A stretch of DNA of 64,000 bases. Origin: Rhizobium sp. WYJ-E13 (GTDB lineage: Bacteria > Pseudomonadota > Alphaproteobacteria > Rhizobiales > Rhizobiaceae). Below, piece after piece: positions 1-7,898 of this stretch (its first letter is position 1; each line of letters starts with the position of its first letter). The notes beneath the pieces are model-generated. The model was not told the DNA's origin. It saw only the letters and a list, made by a program, of their open reading frames with translations, and did no database searches. The stretch lies in the NCBI RefSeq assembly GCF_018987265.1, contig NZ_CP076853.1, positions 1,302,001-1,366,000 of the forward strand, in the 5' to 3' direction. A program made the position numbers and the translations under genes.

Positions 1-269
1 CGGCCGTAGGTCGAATCACTCGAATATTGGATCAGCGACTGGCCGACTTCGAAACCAGCGCGGCCGTTCAGAAAGCCGAAACCCGATGCGATGTTGGCGC
101 GTGCAAGGTTGACTGCTGTATTGTGAGCAATCGACCAGACCAACGCGACCAGCAATATAATGGTAAGAGCTTGGAAGAAGATGCCCCGAATTGTCGGGTC
201 ATAGAGGGCAGACTGGAAGCTCCAGCCGCTCCTGGTCAAAGAGGATGAATCCGCAACCTGATGCGTCAT
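1..269 (-). CDS. aapQ: General L-amino-acid ABC transporter permease AapQ, 5' part only
   Basis: This is the first ~89 codons of an inner-membrane permease; the rest lies beyond the left edge. The protein starts MTHQVADSSSLTRSGW and has one hydrophobic segment (about residues 29-48) followed by the conserved NGRAGFEVGQSLI-type stretch seen in AapQ/BztB proteins. In the family, AapQ and AapM form the channel of the broad-specificity AapJQMP amino-acid uptake system. It lies 91 bp downstream of aapJ on the same strand, as expected for the aapJQMP operon. Identity rests on the N-terminus plus the aapJ context. Confidence 0.88.
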   Translation of the reverse strand, partial: MTHQVADSSSLTRSGWSFQSALYDPTIRGIFFQALTIILLVALVWSIAHNTAVNLARANIASGFGFLNGRAGFEVGQSLIQYSSDSTYG

Positions 270-360
270 GCCTGGCCAATTCCCCACGTTATGCGCCCCT
301 TTTCGGAGCTTTTTATAGGAGGATGAGGAAAGGCGGTTTCCCGCCTTTCCGGCTTTTCGG

Positions 361-1386
361 TTAGCGAACCGGCGGAGCGTACTGAATGCCGCCCTTGTTC
401 CAGAGAGCGTTAAGGCCGCGTGCGATCTTCAGCTGGCTGCCTTGGCCGATGTTCTTTTCGAAGACTTCACCGTAGTTGCCGACGGTCTTGACGATGTTGT
501 AGGCCCAGTCGTTGGTCAGGCCGAGGTCGGTACCGATCTTGGTGTCGGCTTCCACGCCGAGGAAGCGCTTGATATCCGGGTTCGGCGAGTTCTTCATCTC
601 GTCGACATTGGCCTGCGTGATGCCGAATTCTTCGGCATTGACCATCGCATAGCCGACCCAGCTGACGATATCGAGCCACTGGTCGTCACCCTGGCGGACG
701 GCTGGACCGAGCGGCTCCTTGGATATGATTTCCGGCAGGATCATGTGTTCGTCGGGATTCTTCAGCGTCAGACGCAGCGAGTAGAGGCCGGACTGGTCGG
801 TCGTGTAGACGTCGCAACGGCCGGAGTCATAGGCGGCGTTGACTTCGTCGAGCTTCTCGAAGACCACTGGATTGTACTGGAGATTGTTGGCCTTGAAATA
901 GTCGGCGAGGTTGAGTTCGGTCGTGGTGCCCGACTGAACGCAGACGGATGCGCCGGAGAGTTCCAGAGCCGACTTCACGTTGAGGCTCTTGCGAACCATG
1001 AAGCCCTGGCCGTCATAGTAGTTTACGAAGCGGAAGTTCAGGCCGAGAGCCGTATCACGGTTGATCGTCCAGGTCGTATTGCGGGCGAGCACGTCGACTT
1101 CACCGGACTGCAGGGCAGGGAAACGGTTGGCGGCGCTGAGAGGGGTGAACTTCACCTTGTTGGGATCGCCGAAGATCGCAGCGGAAACCGCACGGCAAAA
1201 ATCGACGTCGAAGCCCGACCAGTTGCCGGAAGCGTCAGGGGCAGCAAAGCCGGCAAGACCGGTGTTGACGCCGCACTGGACAAAACCTTTTGCCTTTACG
1301 TCTCCGAGAGTTGTGGCCGAAGCGGCCGAAGCGCCAAGAGCGAAAACTGCTGCGCCGACAGCTGCGGACAGGAGCTTGTACTTCAT
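361..1386 (-). CDS. aapJ: General L-amino-acid ABC transporter periplasmic binding protein AapJ
   Basis: A 341-residue periplasmic solute-binding protein of the family-3 type (SBP_bac_3). Residues 1-24 are a clear signal peptide ending in ASA, and the mature protein begins TTLGDVKAKG. Conserved stretches include FDVDFCRAVSAA and GEVDVLARNTTW. Four cysteines are spread over the mature part. In rhizobia AapJ captures many L-amino acids for the AapQMP channel and is needed for normal symbiotic nitrogen exchange; its expression is linked to Ntr control. The ATG at 1386 is preferred because an AAAAGG lies about 9-10 bases upstream; an in-frame TTG at 1395 would leave no room for a ribosome site. 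Confidence 0.95.
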   Translation of the reverse strand: MKYKLLSAAVGAAVFALGASAASATTLGDVKAKGFVQCGVNTGLAGFAAPDASGNWSGFDVDFCRAVSAAIFGDPNKVKFTPLSAANRFPALQSGEVDVLARNTTWTINRDTALGLNFRFVNYYDGQGFMVRKSLNVKSALELSGASVCVQSGTTTELNLADYFKANNLQYNPVVFEKLDEVNAAYDSGRCDVYTTDQSGLYSLRLTLKNPDEHMILPEIISKEPLGPAVRQGDDQWLDIVSWVGYAMVNAEEFGITQANVDEMKNSPNPDIKRFLGVEADTKIGTDLGLTNDWAYNIVKTVGNYGEVFEKNIGQGSQLKIARGLNALWNKGGIQYAPPVR

Positions 1387-1766
1387 TTTTCCCAACCTTT
1401 TTTCCGTTGTCTTATATTTTATCGTTTTGGGGAGTGGCCGGATTGAATTTGCCCGTGTGCCTCCCCGTTTCCCGCAACCCTCCCGGCGCGAGTGGGTCTA
1501 TCACAGTCGTAAATGTCACTATGGTCAAGTCTCGCGGTCAATAATTGCGGCAAAATTCAGCATTTTGGTAGATTGCGCTGCGTCTCTAGGCACTTGGCTA
1601 GAAATTGGGCTTTAGCCTGAGGAAAAAATAGCGCTAAAATCGCGAAATAGAGGCCAATGGCTTTGCAGGGCGAGGCTATCACGTCAAGTTGCAGGGGTTG
1701 ACCCTGATGACGACGGGGTTCAAGAGTTCGGCCTTTGCATACCCTCGCCAGAAGGCCATTTTCCGC
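1387..1766. other. Divergent intergenic region between aapJ and metC
   Basis: About 380 bases without a convincing gene. It must hold the promoters of aapJ (leftward) and metC (rightward). A plausible leftward promoter is described separately. I found no clean sigma-54 element (TGGCAC-N5-TTGC) on either strand, no tRNA and no riboswitch I recognise. A short inverted repeat GGCTA/TAGCC lies near 1600-1620. Confidence 0.6.
1500..1529 (-). promoter_or_regulatory. Candidate housekeeping promoter of aapJ
   Basis: Read on the minus strand there is CTTGACC (1523-1529), a 17-base spacer and TGTGAT (1500-1505). This resembles the alphaproteobacterial CTTGAC-N17-CTATAT pattern, with a good -35 and a fair -10. 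It would give a leader of about 105 bases before the aapJ start. No transcript data support it. Confidence 0.4.
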
Positions 1767-2957
1767 ATGAAAGATCTAGACAGTCTCCTGCCGGGTGCCG
1801 GCATCAATACCCGTCTTTCCCATATCGGCTATGATCCCAGCGATTATCACGGCTTCGTTAACCCGCCGGTGGTGCGCGCGTCTACGGTGCTCTTTCCCGA
1901 TGCCAAGTCCATGGAAACGCGCAACAAGAAATACACTTACGGGACCCGCGGCACGCCGACGACCGACGCTCTGGCCGAAGCGATCAATGCGCTCGAAGGC
2001 TCGGCCGGCACTGTGCTGGTGCCGTCCGGCCTCGCTGCCGTCACGGTCGCGATCCTCGCCTATGTCGCGGCGGGCGATCACGTTCTGGTCGTCGATTCCG
2101 TCTACGGTCCGACGCGCCATTTCTGTGACACGATCCTGAAACGCATAGGGGTCGGGGTCGACTATTTCGATCCGGCGATCGGCGCGGCCATCGAAACGCT
2201 CTTCAAGCCGAACACCACGGTCGTGCTGACCGAAGCTCCTGGCTCCAATACTTTTGAGATGCAGGATATCCCGGCAATCGCAGCGGTGGCACACAAGCAC
2301 GGTGCCGTCGTGCTGATGGACAATACCTGGGCCACACCTCTTTATTTCCGGCCGTTGGATTTCGGCGTCGACGTGTCCATCCATGCCTCGACCAAATATC
2401 CATCGGGACATTCCGACATTCTGATGGGAACCATTTCCGCCAATGCGGAGCACTGGCCGAGACTGATCGAGACGCATGGCACGCTTGGCCTTTGCGGTGC
2501 GCCTGACGATTCCTACCAGATCCTGCGTGGCCTGCGCACGATGGGCATCCGGCTGGAGCGCCACTATGAAAGCGCATTGGCGATCGCCACATGGCTCGAA
2601 AGCCGGGAAGAGGTTGCTCGCGTCCTGCATCCAGCCCTGCCGAGCTTCCCGTCGCACCATATCTGGAAGCGTGACTTCAAGGGTGCCAGCGGCATCTTCT
2701 CCTTCGTGTTGAAGGCCAGCGATCCGCAGAAGGTCAAGCCGAAGGCGCATGCCTTCCTCGATGCTCTCACTTATTTCGGGCTCGGCTATTCCTGGGGCGG
2801 TTATGAAAGCCTGGCTGTGCTGGTCAATCTTTCCGATCGCAAGATCGCCAAGGCGCCGGCTGAAGGTCCGGTCATTCGCCTACAGATCGGCCTCGAAGAT
2901 ATCGGTGACCTCAAGGCCGATATCGAACGCGGTTTTGCTGCGGCAAACGCCATATGA
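1767..2957 (+). CDS. metC: Cystathionine beta-lyase / Cys-Met metabolism PLP enzyme
   Basis: A 396-residue enzyme of the Cys/Met-metabolism PLP family. The pyridoxal-phosphate lysine is K210 in ASTKYPSGHSD, and D185 in LMDNTWATP would bind the pyridine nitrogen. The GTRGTPTT and NTFEMQD segments fit cystathionine beta-lyase, which cleaves cystathionine to homocysteine, pyruvate and ammonia in methionine synthesis. Cystathionine gamma-synthase and gamma-lyase share the fold, so exact specificity is inferred. The ATG at 1767 has an AGAAGG about 11 bases upstream; in-frame starts at 1689 and 1707 add a poorly conserved extension. Its stop is immediately followed by the stop of the convergent neighbour. 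Confidence 0.88.
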   Translation: MKDLDSLLPGAGINTRLSHIGYDPSDYHGFVNPPVVRASTVLFPDAKSMETRNKKYTYGTRGTPTTDALAEAINALEGSAGTVLVPSGLAAVTVAILAYVAAGDHVLVVDSVYGPTRHFCDTILKRIGVGVDYFDPAIGAAIETLFKPNTTVVLTEAPGSNTFEMQDIPAIAAVAHKHGAVVLMDNTWATPLYFRPLDFGVDVSIHASTKYPSGHSDILMGTISANAEHWPRLIETHGTLGLCGAPDDSYQILRGLRTMGIRLERHYESALAIATWLESREEVARVLHPALPSFPSHHIWKRDFKGASGIFSFVLKASDPQKVKPKAHAFLDALTYFGLGYSWGGYESLAVLVNLSDRKIAKAPAEGPVIRLQIGLEDIGDLKADIERGFAAANAI

Positions 2958-4106
2958 TCAGTCGATGGGGCAGTAGCCGTAAATCCAGTCAAGATCCGCC
3001 GCGAGGCTTTGCGGCGGTTTCAGCGACAGCACGATGTCGCGGCCGAGGCGGATCGGTCCGCTTGCATGATAGGCGAAGCGGTTGAAGGCACCGCGCTGGC
3101 GAAGCTTGGCGATGCGCGGCGTGCGATGCCGCTCGAAAAGCGAGATGGCTTCGGAAACCGGACGGGTGGCGAGAAAGGCCGCAAGCTCGAAGGCATCCTC
3201 GATCGCCATTGCCGCGCCCTGCGCCGCAAAAGGCATCATCGCATGTGCTGCATCGCCGATCAGCACGGTCTTGTTTCCATCCTGCCACTTGCCCGGCGTC
3301 GCTTCGAAGAGCGGCCAGAAGGTGATGTCGCTGCGCCCGCGAAGCAGGCCGGCAATAACAGGATGCCAGCGACGGAAGCGCGACTGCAGAAGCTCCTGCT
3401 GGGCCTGTGTCGGCGCGCCCTGCCAAGCCTGAGGCGCAATATTGCCGGCGGTGATCGCCACCATGTTGAAGCCGCCGGTCTCCTTCAGCGGATAGCAGAC
3501 CATATGCGCCGAGGAGCCGAGCAGGGCCGAGACGCTGGCGCGGTCGAGAAAGCCCGGCGCCTCGGCTTGTGCGATGGTAAAACGGAAGGCAATATTTCCG
3601 GAGAATTGCGGGGCAGGGGCGCCCGGTATTGCCTGCCGCAGTTTGGACCAGACGCCGTCGGCGCCGATGATGACGTCGGCCGAACGTCGGCCCTGCGGGA
3701 GATCCGATTCGAAACGCGTTCCGAGATGAAGCGTGCAAAGCGGATTGGCGATCACCGCATCCAGAAGAGCCTTTTGAAGCGTCTTGCGATGCAGGACACC
3801 ATAGGGCGCTCCCCAGCGATGCCTGGCGAAACTCCCGGCAGGAACGGCAGCGAGCTCGCGCAGCGAACTGCCCGAGATCAGCCGGATGGATTGCGGCTCG
3901 AGCCAGAGGTTGGCCAGCCCGTCGAGCACACCGAGTTCGGCAAGCACGCGCGATGCATTGGGAGAGATCTGCAGGCCGGCACCTACCTCTGCAAGCTCGG
4001 ACGCCTGTTCGAAAATATCGGAGCTGATGCCACGCCTTGCGAGCGCCAGTGCGGCTGTCAGGCCCGCAATTCCGGCGCCGATGATGGCGGCATGTTCGAC
4101 CGGCAT
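2958..4106 (-). CDS. FAD-dependent aromatic-ring-hydroxylase-type monooxygenase
   Basis: A 382-residue flavoprotein of the salicylate hydroxylase/UbiH superfamily. The three fingerprints are present: the dinucleotide fold GAGIAG at 10-15, the DG motif IIGADGVWS at 146-153 and the GD motif LIGDAAHAMMPFAAQG at 282-297. Such enzymes use NAD(P)H, FAD and oxygen to hydroxylate aromatic substrates; the substrate here cannot be read from sequence. Rhizobial genomes often annotate this type as salicylate hydroxylase. It follows the CHCC zinc-ribbon gene on the same strand (28-base gap), so the two may be co-transcribed. No strong ribosome site is visible. Confidence 0.85.
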   Translation of the reverse strand: MPVEHAAIIGAGIAGLTAALALARRGISSDIFEQASELAEVGAGLQISPNASRVLAELGVLDGLANLWLEPQSIRLISGSSLRELAAVPAGSFARHRWGAPYGVLHRKTLQKALLDAVIANPLCTLHLGTRFESDLPQGRRSADVIIGADGVWSKLRQAIPGAPAPQFSGNIAFRFTIAQAEAPGFLDRASVSALLGSSAHMVCYPLKETGGFNMVAITAGNIAPQAWQGAPTQAQQELLQSRFRRWHPVIAGLLRGRSDITFWPLFEATPGKWQDGNKTVLIGDAAHAMMPFAAQGAAMAIEDAFELAAFLATRPVSEAISLFERHRTPRIAKLRQRGAFNRFAYHASGPIRLGRDIVLSLKPPQSLAADLDWIYGYCPID

Positions 4107-4134
4107 GGGGTGTCCGATCTAATGAAGAGGAAAA

Positions 4135-4380
4135 TTACGCTGCCTTCACGTGGAAGACGCAGCCGGGCGGGTTGGTCTGGTTGGACTTCAACGAAGCATT
4201 GTAGCGATAGAGGGTCGAGCAGTAGGAGCAGACCTTCTCGTTGTCGTCGCCCATATCGATGAAGATATGCGGATGGTCGAAGGGAGCGGAGGCACCAGTG
4301 CACATGAATTCCTTGACGCCGACTTCGATAACGCGGTGACCGCCGTCGTTCTGGAAGTGGGGAATGCTGTGGCCGGCCAT
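4135..4380 (-). CDS. Zinc-finger domain protein, CHCC type (NDUFS6-like)
   Basis: An 81-residue protein with the metal-binding pattern C27-x8-H36-x14-C51-x2-C54, the signature of the zf-CHCC family that includes the NDUFS6 accessory subunit of mitochondrial complex I. In alphaproteobacteria such small proteins are thought to correspond to the bacterial version of this subunit, which binds zinc and helps assemble NADH dehydrogenase. The nuo operon is not in the window, so this role is inferred from the family. The start MAGHSIPHF fits the usual N-terminus. Confidence 0.85.
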   Translation of the reverse strand: MAGHSIPHFQNDGGHRVIEVGVKEFMCTGASAPFDHPHIFIDMGDDNEKVCSYCSTLYRYNASLKSNQTNPPGCVFHVKAA

Positions 4381-4527
4381 GTCTGTCTCCGAATGCTTTG
4401 AAATTCTGCGCGGACCTTATAGGCCTTCGAAAGAAAAGTGTAGTGCCAAAGCAAAGCCCCAATGCGAGTTTTTGGCTTCACGCTCAAAGGCCGCTGGACT
4501 ATGGTCGCGCCAAACAAGGACGGCCCG

Positions 4528-5313
4528 ATGAACCTGAATACGCCTGCATTTTCAAGCTTCACCCATGATGGACTGAAACTCGCTTTCTTCGACGAGGGGG
4601 ATCACTCCGGCCCGCCGGTGCTGCTGATTCACGGCTTTGCCTCGTCGGCGAGCGTCAACTGGGTTCATCCGGGCTGGCTGAAGACCCTGGGCGATGCCGG
4701 CTATCGTGTCATTGCCATCGACAACAGGGGGCATGGCGCCAGCGACAAGCCGCGTGATGCCGAAGCTTACAGGCCATGGTTCATGGCTGGCGACGCGATC
4801 GCGCTGCTTGATCATCTGGGTATTTCCGAGGCCAATCTGATGGGCTACTCCATGGGTGCCCGCATCTCCGTCTTTGCGGCACTTGCCCATCCGCACCGCG
4901 TCCGCTCGCTGGTGCTCGGTGGCCTCGGTATCGGCATGACCGATGGGGTGGGCGATTGGGACCCGATCGCCGATGCGTTGCTTGCGCCCTCGCTTGCCGA
5001 CGTCACCCATCAGCGCGGCCAGATGTTCCGTGCTTTTGCCGAGCAGACGAAGAGTGATCGTGAGGCGCTTGCCGCCTGTATCAAGGGTTCGCGTGATCTG
5101 GTTGCACGCGAGGACATGGGCAAGATCGATGCGCCCACCTTGATCGGGGTTGGAACGAAAGACGATATTGCCGGTTCTCCCCAGGAGCTTGCGGCGCTGA
5201 TGCCTGACGCCGAAGCACTGGATATCCCCGGCCGCGACCACATGCTCGCCGTGGGTGACCGGGTGTTCAAGAAGGCCGTGCTGGAATTCTACGCAAAGGT
5301 CGCCGCTGGTTGA
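4528..5313 (+). CDS. Alpha/beta-fold hydrolase
   Basis: A 261-residue serine hydrolase of the alpha/beta fold. The nucleophile elbow is GYSMG with S108, the oxyanion region is LIHGF at 33-37, an acidic residue is likely in GTKDD, and the histidine is in GRDHM near residue 238. The NRGHGASDKP segment is typical of esterase and haloperoxidase-like members. Substrate is unknown. The ATG at 4528 is chosen because AAGGA ends 7 bases before it; in-frame starts at 4462 and 4501 lack such a site. It is divergent from the zinc-ribbon gene. Confidence 0.85.
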   Translation: MNLNTPAFSSFTHDGLKLAFFDEGDHSGPPVLLIHGFASSASVNWVHPGWLKTLGDAGYRVIAIDNRGHGASDKPRDAEAYRPWFMAGDAIALLDHLGISEANLMGYSMGARISVFAALAHPHRVRSLVLGGLGIGMTDGVGDWDPIADALLAPSLADVTHQRGQMFRAFAEQTKSDREALAACIKGSRDLVAREDMGKIDAPTLIGVGTKDDIAGSPQELAALMPDAEALDIPGRDHMLAVGDRVFKKAVLEFYAKVAAG

Positions 5314-5444
5314 TGTCGCCGGCAGGTGACATAACGTGATTTCCAAGAAAAACGCACTGCACCGGTGTGCCGCGGGCACCCATTTATGTTATCGGCGTTT
5401 TCCTCTATATAATCGCATTCCAACGGGAAATGAGGAGGCCGGAA

Positions 5445-6278
5445 ATGGTCGCTAAGACGGATATTCGCACGCTGGACGCAGCCCATCCGCTGAAGGTGAT
5501 GGACCCTATCTGGGACAGTCTGCGAGAAGAAGCGCGCCTTGCTGCGGAAAGCGATCCGGTGCTGGCAGCCTTCCTCTATTCGACTGTTATCAACCATCGC
5601 TCGCTCGAGGAATGCGTCATCCATCGCATCTGTGAGCGCCTCGACCATCCCGACATGCAGGCAAACCTGCTACGCCAGACCTTTGAGGAAATGCTCGAGG
5701 ACTGGCCGGAATGGAGTTCGATCCTGCGCGTGGATATCCAGGCAGTCTATGATCGCGACCCTGCTTGCCTGCGCTTTATGGAAGCTGTTCTGTACTTCAA
5801 GGGCTTCCACGCGCTGCAGACGCATCGGCTGGCGCATTGGCTGCTGAACCGCGGCCGGCGCGACTTCGCGCTGTACCTGCAGAGCCGCTCCTCCAGCGTC
5901 TTCCAGACGGACATTAATCCGGCCGCCCGCATCGGCAAGGGCATCTTCCTCGACCATGCGACCGGCCTGGTCGTCGGCGAAACGGCTGTTATCGGCGACA
6001 ATGTCTCCATCCTCCATGGTGTAACGCTCGGCGGCACTGGCAAGGAAGGGGCTGATCGTCACCCGAAGATCGGTACGGGCGTAATGATCGGCGCCGGCGC
6101 CAAGATCCTCGGCAATATCGAGATCGGCTTCTGCTCGCGCGTCGCCGCCGGTTCCGTCGTCCTGAAGCCGGTGCCGCCAAAGACCACGGTGGCGGGCGTG
6201 CCTGCTAAGGTCGTCGGTGAAGCCGGTTGCTCCGAGCCTGCACGCGTGATGGATCAGGTTATCGGCGCCGATATCTGA
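5445..6278 (+). CDS. cysE: Serine O-acetyltransferase
   Basis: A 277-residue enzyme making O-acetylserine from serine and acetyl-CoA, the committed step of cysteine synthesis. The N-terminal helical SATase domain covers about residues 10-125, followed by a left-handed beta-helix of hexapeptide repeats with LDHATGLVVGE, LHGVTLGGTG and the closing VAGVPAKVVG. The start at 5445 has GAGGAGG a few bases upstream; longer in-frame starts would precede that site. A TATAAT-like hexamer is at 5408-5413, with a poor -35. A strong terminator follows. Confidence 0.95.
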   Translation: MVAKTDIRTLDAAHPLKVMDPIWDSLREEARLAAESDPVLAAFLYSTVINHRSLEECVIHRICERLDHPDMQANLLRQTFEEMLEDWPEWSSILRVDIQAVYDRDPACLRFMEAVLYFKGFHALQTHRLAHWLLNRGRRDFALYLQSRSSSVFQTDINPAARIGKGIFLDHATGLVVGETAVIGDNVSILHGVTLGGTGKEGADRHPKIGTGVMIGAGAKILGNIEIGFCSRVAAGSVVLKPVPPKTTVAGVPAKVVGEAGCSEPARVMDQVIGADI

Positions 6279-6299
6279 GCCTTCATTGGAAAAATGCGG

Positions 6300-6332
6300 A
6301 AAACTGCCTAAATGCAGGCAGGGGCAGTTTTT
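6300..6332 (+). terminator. Intrinsic terminator of cysE
   Basis: A 9-bp stem AAAACTGCC (6300-6308) pairs with GGCAGTTTT (6323-6331), ending in a run of T. The loop contains a second GGCAGG that could pair with the left arm. Confidence 0.75.
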
Positions 6333-6414
6333 GCTACCCGATCTCGCGACCTTTACAGCGCGGCTTTACCTGTGCAAGAAGCGGCCAACCGGGATTGCTT
6401 ACGGAGATGGAAGA

Positions 6415-6618
6415 GTGAAGCCTGAAGAAATCAAGAAACTCGACGCCTATTTCAAACGCACGCTGAATCCGCAGATGGTGGTGAAGGCGCGCCCGCGCAA
6501 GAACGACTCCGCGGAAGTCTACATTGGCGAAGAATTTCTGGGTGTCATCTACATCGATGACGAGGATGGCGACCGTTCCTACAATTTCTCGATGGCGATT
6601 CTCGACGTCGATCTCTGA
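6415..6618 (+). CDS. DUF3126 family small protein
   Basis: A 67-residue acidic protein starting (V/M)KPEEIKKLDAYFKRTLNP and containing VYIGEEFLGVIYIDDEDGD. I recognise it as the alphaproteobacterial DUF3126 family, whose function is unknown. The start is a GTG at 6415, with GGAG about 8 bases upstream. A longer reading frame to 6286 would run through the cysE terminator and is unlikely. The gene stands alone between two terminators. Confidence 0.85.
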   Translation: MKPEEIKKLDAYFKRTLNPQMVVKARPRKNDSAEVYIGEEFLGVIYIDDEDGDRSYNFSMAILDVDL

Positions 6619-6637
6619 TCGGCCGTCACATCGATCG

Positions 6638-6674
6638 AAAGCCATGCATCGCCAGCCGATGCATGGCTTTTTTG
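6638..6674 (+). terminator. Strong intrinsic terminator after DUF3126 gene
   Basis: Perfect 14-bp stem: AAAGCCATGCATCG at 6638-6651 pairs with 6657-6670 around a CCAGC loop, followed by a T tract. Confidence 0.9.
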
Positions 6675-6827
6675 TTTACGCCGATCGCCAAATACGCTGG
6701 GTCGCCAAAATTTCTTATAACCCTGTGGTTGTGGTCGCCTGATATATTTTAGCAAAATCAATAAAAGACGAACGTGCCCAAAAATCCGGCTTTTAGCACG
6801 GGCAGTGGATGCAACCATTGGATGTTT

Positions 6828-6882
6828 TGCAACGCACAAGACTACTTGACTCTTTGTGCATTGCAGCTACCCTCTGCTTGCA
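6828..6882 (+). promoter_or_regulatory. Phasin promoter with TGC/GCA dyads (candidate PhaR operator)
   Basis: A TTGACT hexamer (6846-6851) and TACCCT (6868-6873), 16 bases apart, form a plausible promoter. TGC-AAC-GCA (6828-6836) and TGC-ATT-GCA (6857-6865) flank and enter it, and TGC-TT-GCA follows at 6875-6882. TGC-rich dyads of this sort are what PHA-responsive repressors (PhaR/AniA) bind at phasin genes in other alphaproteobacteria. Confidence 0.5.
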
Positions 6883-6904
6883 ACAGCCAATTGGAGGATG
6901 GGTC

Positions 6905-7273
6905 ATGTTCAATTTCGACGATGCAAACCGGAAGAGCAAGGAAGCTGTGGATTCGATGCTTAAGAGCTATTCCGATACTGCCAAGGGTTTTCAGGCGATC
7001 GCCTCCGAGGCGGCCGAATATTCCAAGAAGTCCTTCCAGGATGCCGTCACCCATTTCGAGACGCTGTCGGGCTTAAAGAGTTTCGAGGCGGCTTTCGAAT
7101 TGCAGACCAATTATGCGAAGTCTTCCTATGAGGCTTTCGTCACCGAGGCGACCAAACTCGGCGAAATGTATGCCGACCTCGCCAAAAATGCTTACAAGCC
7201 CTACGAAGCACCGATGTCCGCCGCTGTCGCCAAGGTCTCGAAAGCGACCCCGGTAGCCCCCGCCGCCGCATAA
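6905..7273 (+). CDS. Phasin (PHA granule-associated protein)
   Basis: A 122-residue protein with the phasin_2 pattern: an almost fully helical, amphipathic body (FNFDDANRKSKEAVDSMLKS, then SYEAFVTEATKLGEMYADLA) and a short Ala/Pro-rich tail ending APAAA. Phasins coat polyhydroxybutyrate granules, limit their fusion and bind synthase and depolymerase. The ATG at 6905 has GGAGG 8 bases upstream. The upstream TGC-N3-GCA dyads suggest control by PhaR. It is monocistronic, with a terminator on each side. Confidence 0.9.
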   Translation: MFNFDDANRKSKEAVDSMLKSYSDTAKGFQAIASEAAEYSKKSFQDAVTHFETLSGLKSFEAAFELQTNYAKSSYEAFVTEATKLGEMYADLAKNAYKPYEAPMSAAVAKVSKATPVAPAAA

Positions 7274-7310
7274 ATCTTGTGGCGCATTGCGCGCCACCTA
7301 TTGAAAATCA

Positions 7311-7345
7311 AAGACCGGCACCGCACCTGCGGCCGGTCTTTTTTG
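7311..7345 (+). terminator. Intrinsic terminator of phasin gene
   Basis: AAGACCGGC (7311-7319) pairs with GCCGGTCTT (7332-7340) and is followed by TTTTT. A smaller 7-bp hairpin GTGGCGC/GCGCCAC sits just upstream at 7279-7297. Confidence 0.88.
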
Positions 7346-7531
7346 TTTCCCGAAGCCTGCCCTGGTTTTTACGCAGACTTTTTTGGCCTTTGCGTCAAGT
7401 CCTGCGGAATTGTGATTGCAGTCGGAAACAAGGGGCTTAAAATCGCTCTATTATGAACTACCTTAGGGTTTCAGATATTCGTCGGGAAAGCACCCCTCCC
7501 ATGCTCCCCTGCCGGATTGATTGAGGAATGA

Positions 7532-7888
7532 ATGACAATGATCGCCACACCGATCCGGATGCAAAACGACAGCGAAAGGAACGGGGACAACGGAAATCGA
7601 ACCTCGGTCATCACGCGCACCAAGCCGAAGACCAAGAAGCCTAATCTCTATCGCGTACTGCTTTTGAATGACGACTACACCCCAATGGAATTCGTCATCC
7701 ATATCCTGGAGCGTTTTTTTCAGAAGGATCGGGAAAGTGCCACCCGCATCATGCTGCATGTCCATAACCACGGCGTCGGCGAATGCGGAATATTCACATA
7801 CGAGGTAGCGGAGACCAAGGTGAGCCAGGTGATGGATTTTGCCCGGCAGCATCAGCATCCGCTGCAATGCGTCATGGAAAAGAAGTGA
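7532..7888 (+). CDS. clpS: ATP-dependent Clp protease adaptor ClpS
   Basis: A 118-residue adaptor with a disordered N-terminus (about residues 1-30) and the ClpS core: [20 protein letters not shown], then the helix with [19 protein letters not shown]. ClpS delivers N-end-rule substrates to ClpA; the hydrophobic pocket is formed around NDDYTPM and the adjacent helix. Start at 7532 has GAGGA 5 bases upstream; the in-frame ATG at 7538 is also possible. It ends 10 bases before clpA, so the two are one operon. Confidence 0.95.
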   Translation: MTMIATPIRMQNDSERNGDNGNRTSVITRTKPKTKKPNLYRVLLLNDDYTPMEFVIHILERFFQKDRESATRIMLHVHNHGVGECGIFTYEVAETKVSQVMDFARQHQHPLQCVMEKK

Positions 7889-7898
7889 GGAACTGAAC

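Noticed and set aside
1387..1766. SAM-II riboswitch before metC
   Set aside because: SAM-II elements occur before methionine genes in alphaproteobacteria, but I could not find the pseudoknot core or its A-rich AAAAAGGG-like end here.
1387..1766. Sigma-54 promoter for aapJ
   Set aside because: No TGGCAC-N5-TTGC match on either strand; a housekeeping-type promoter fits better.
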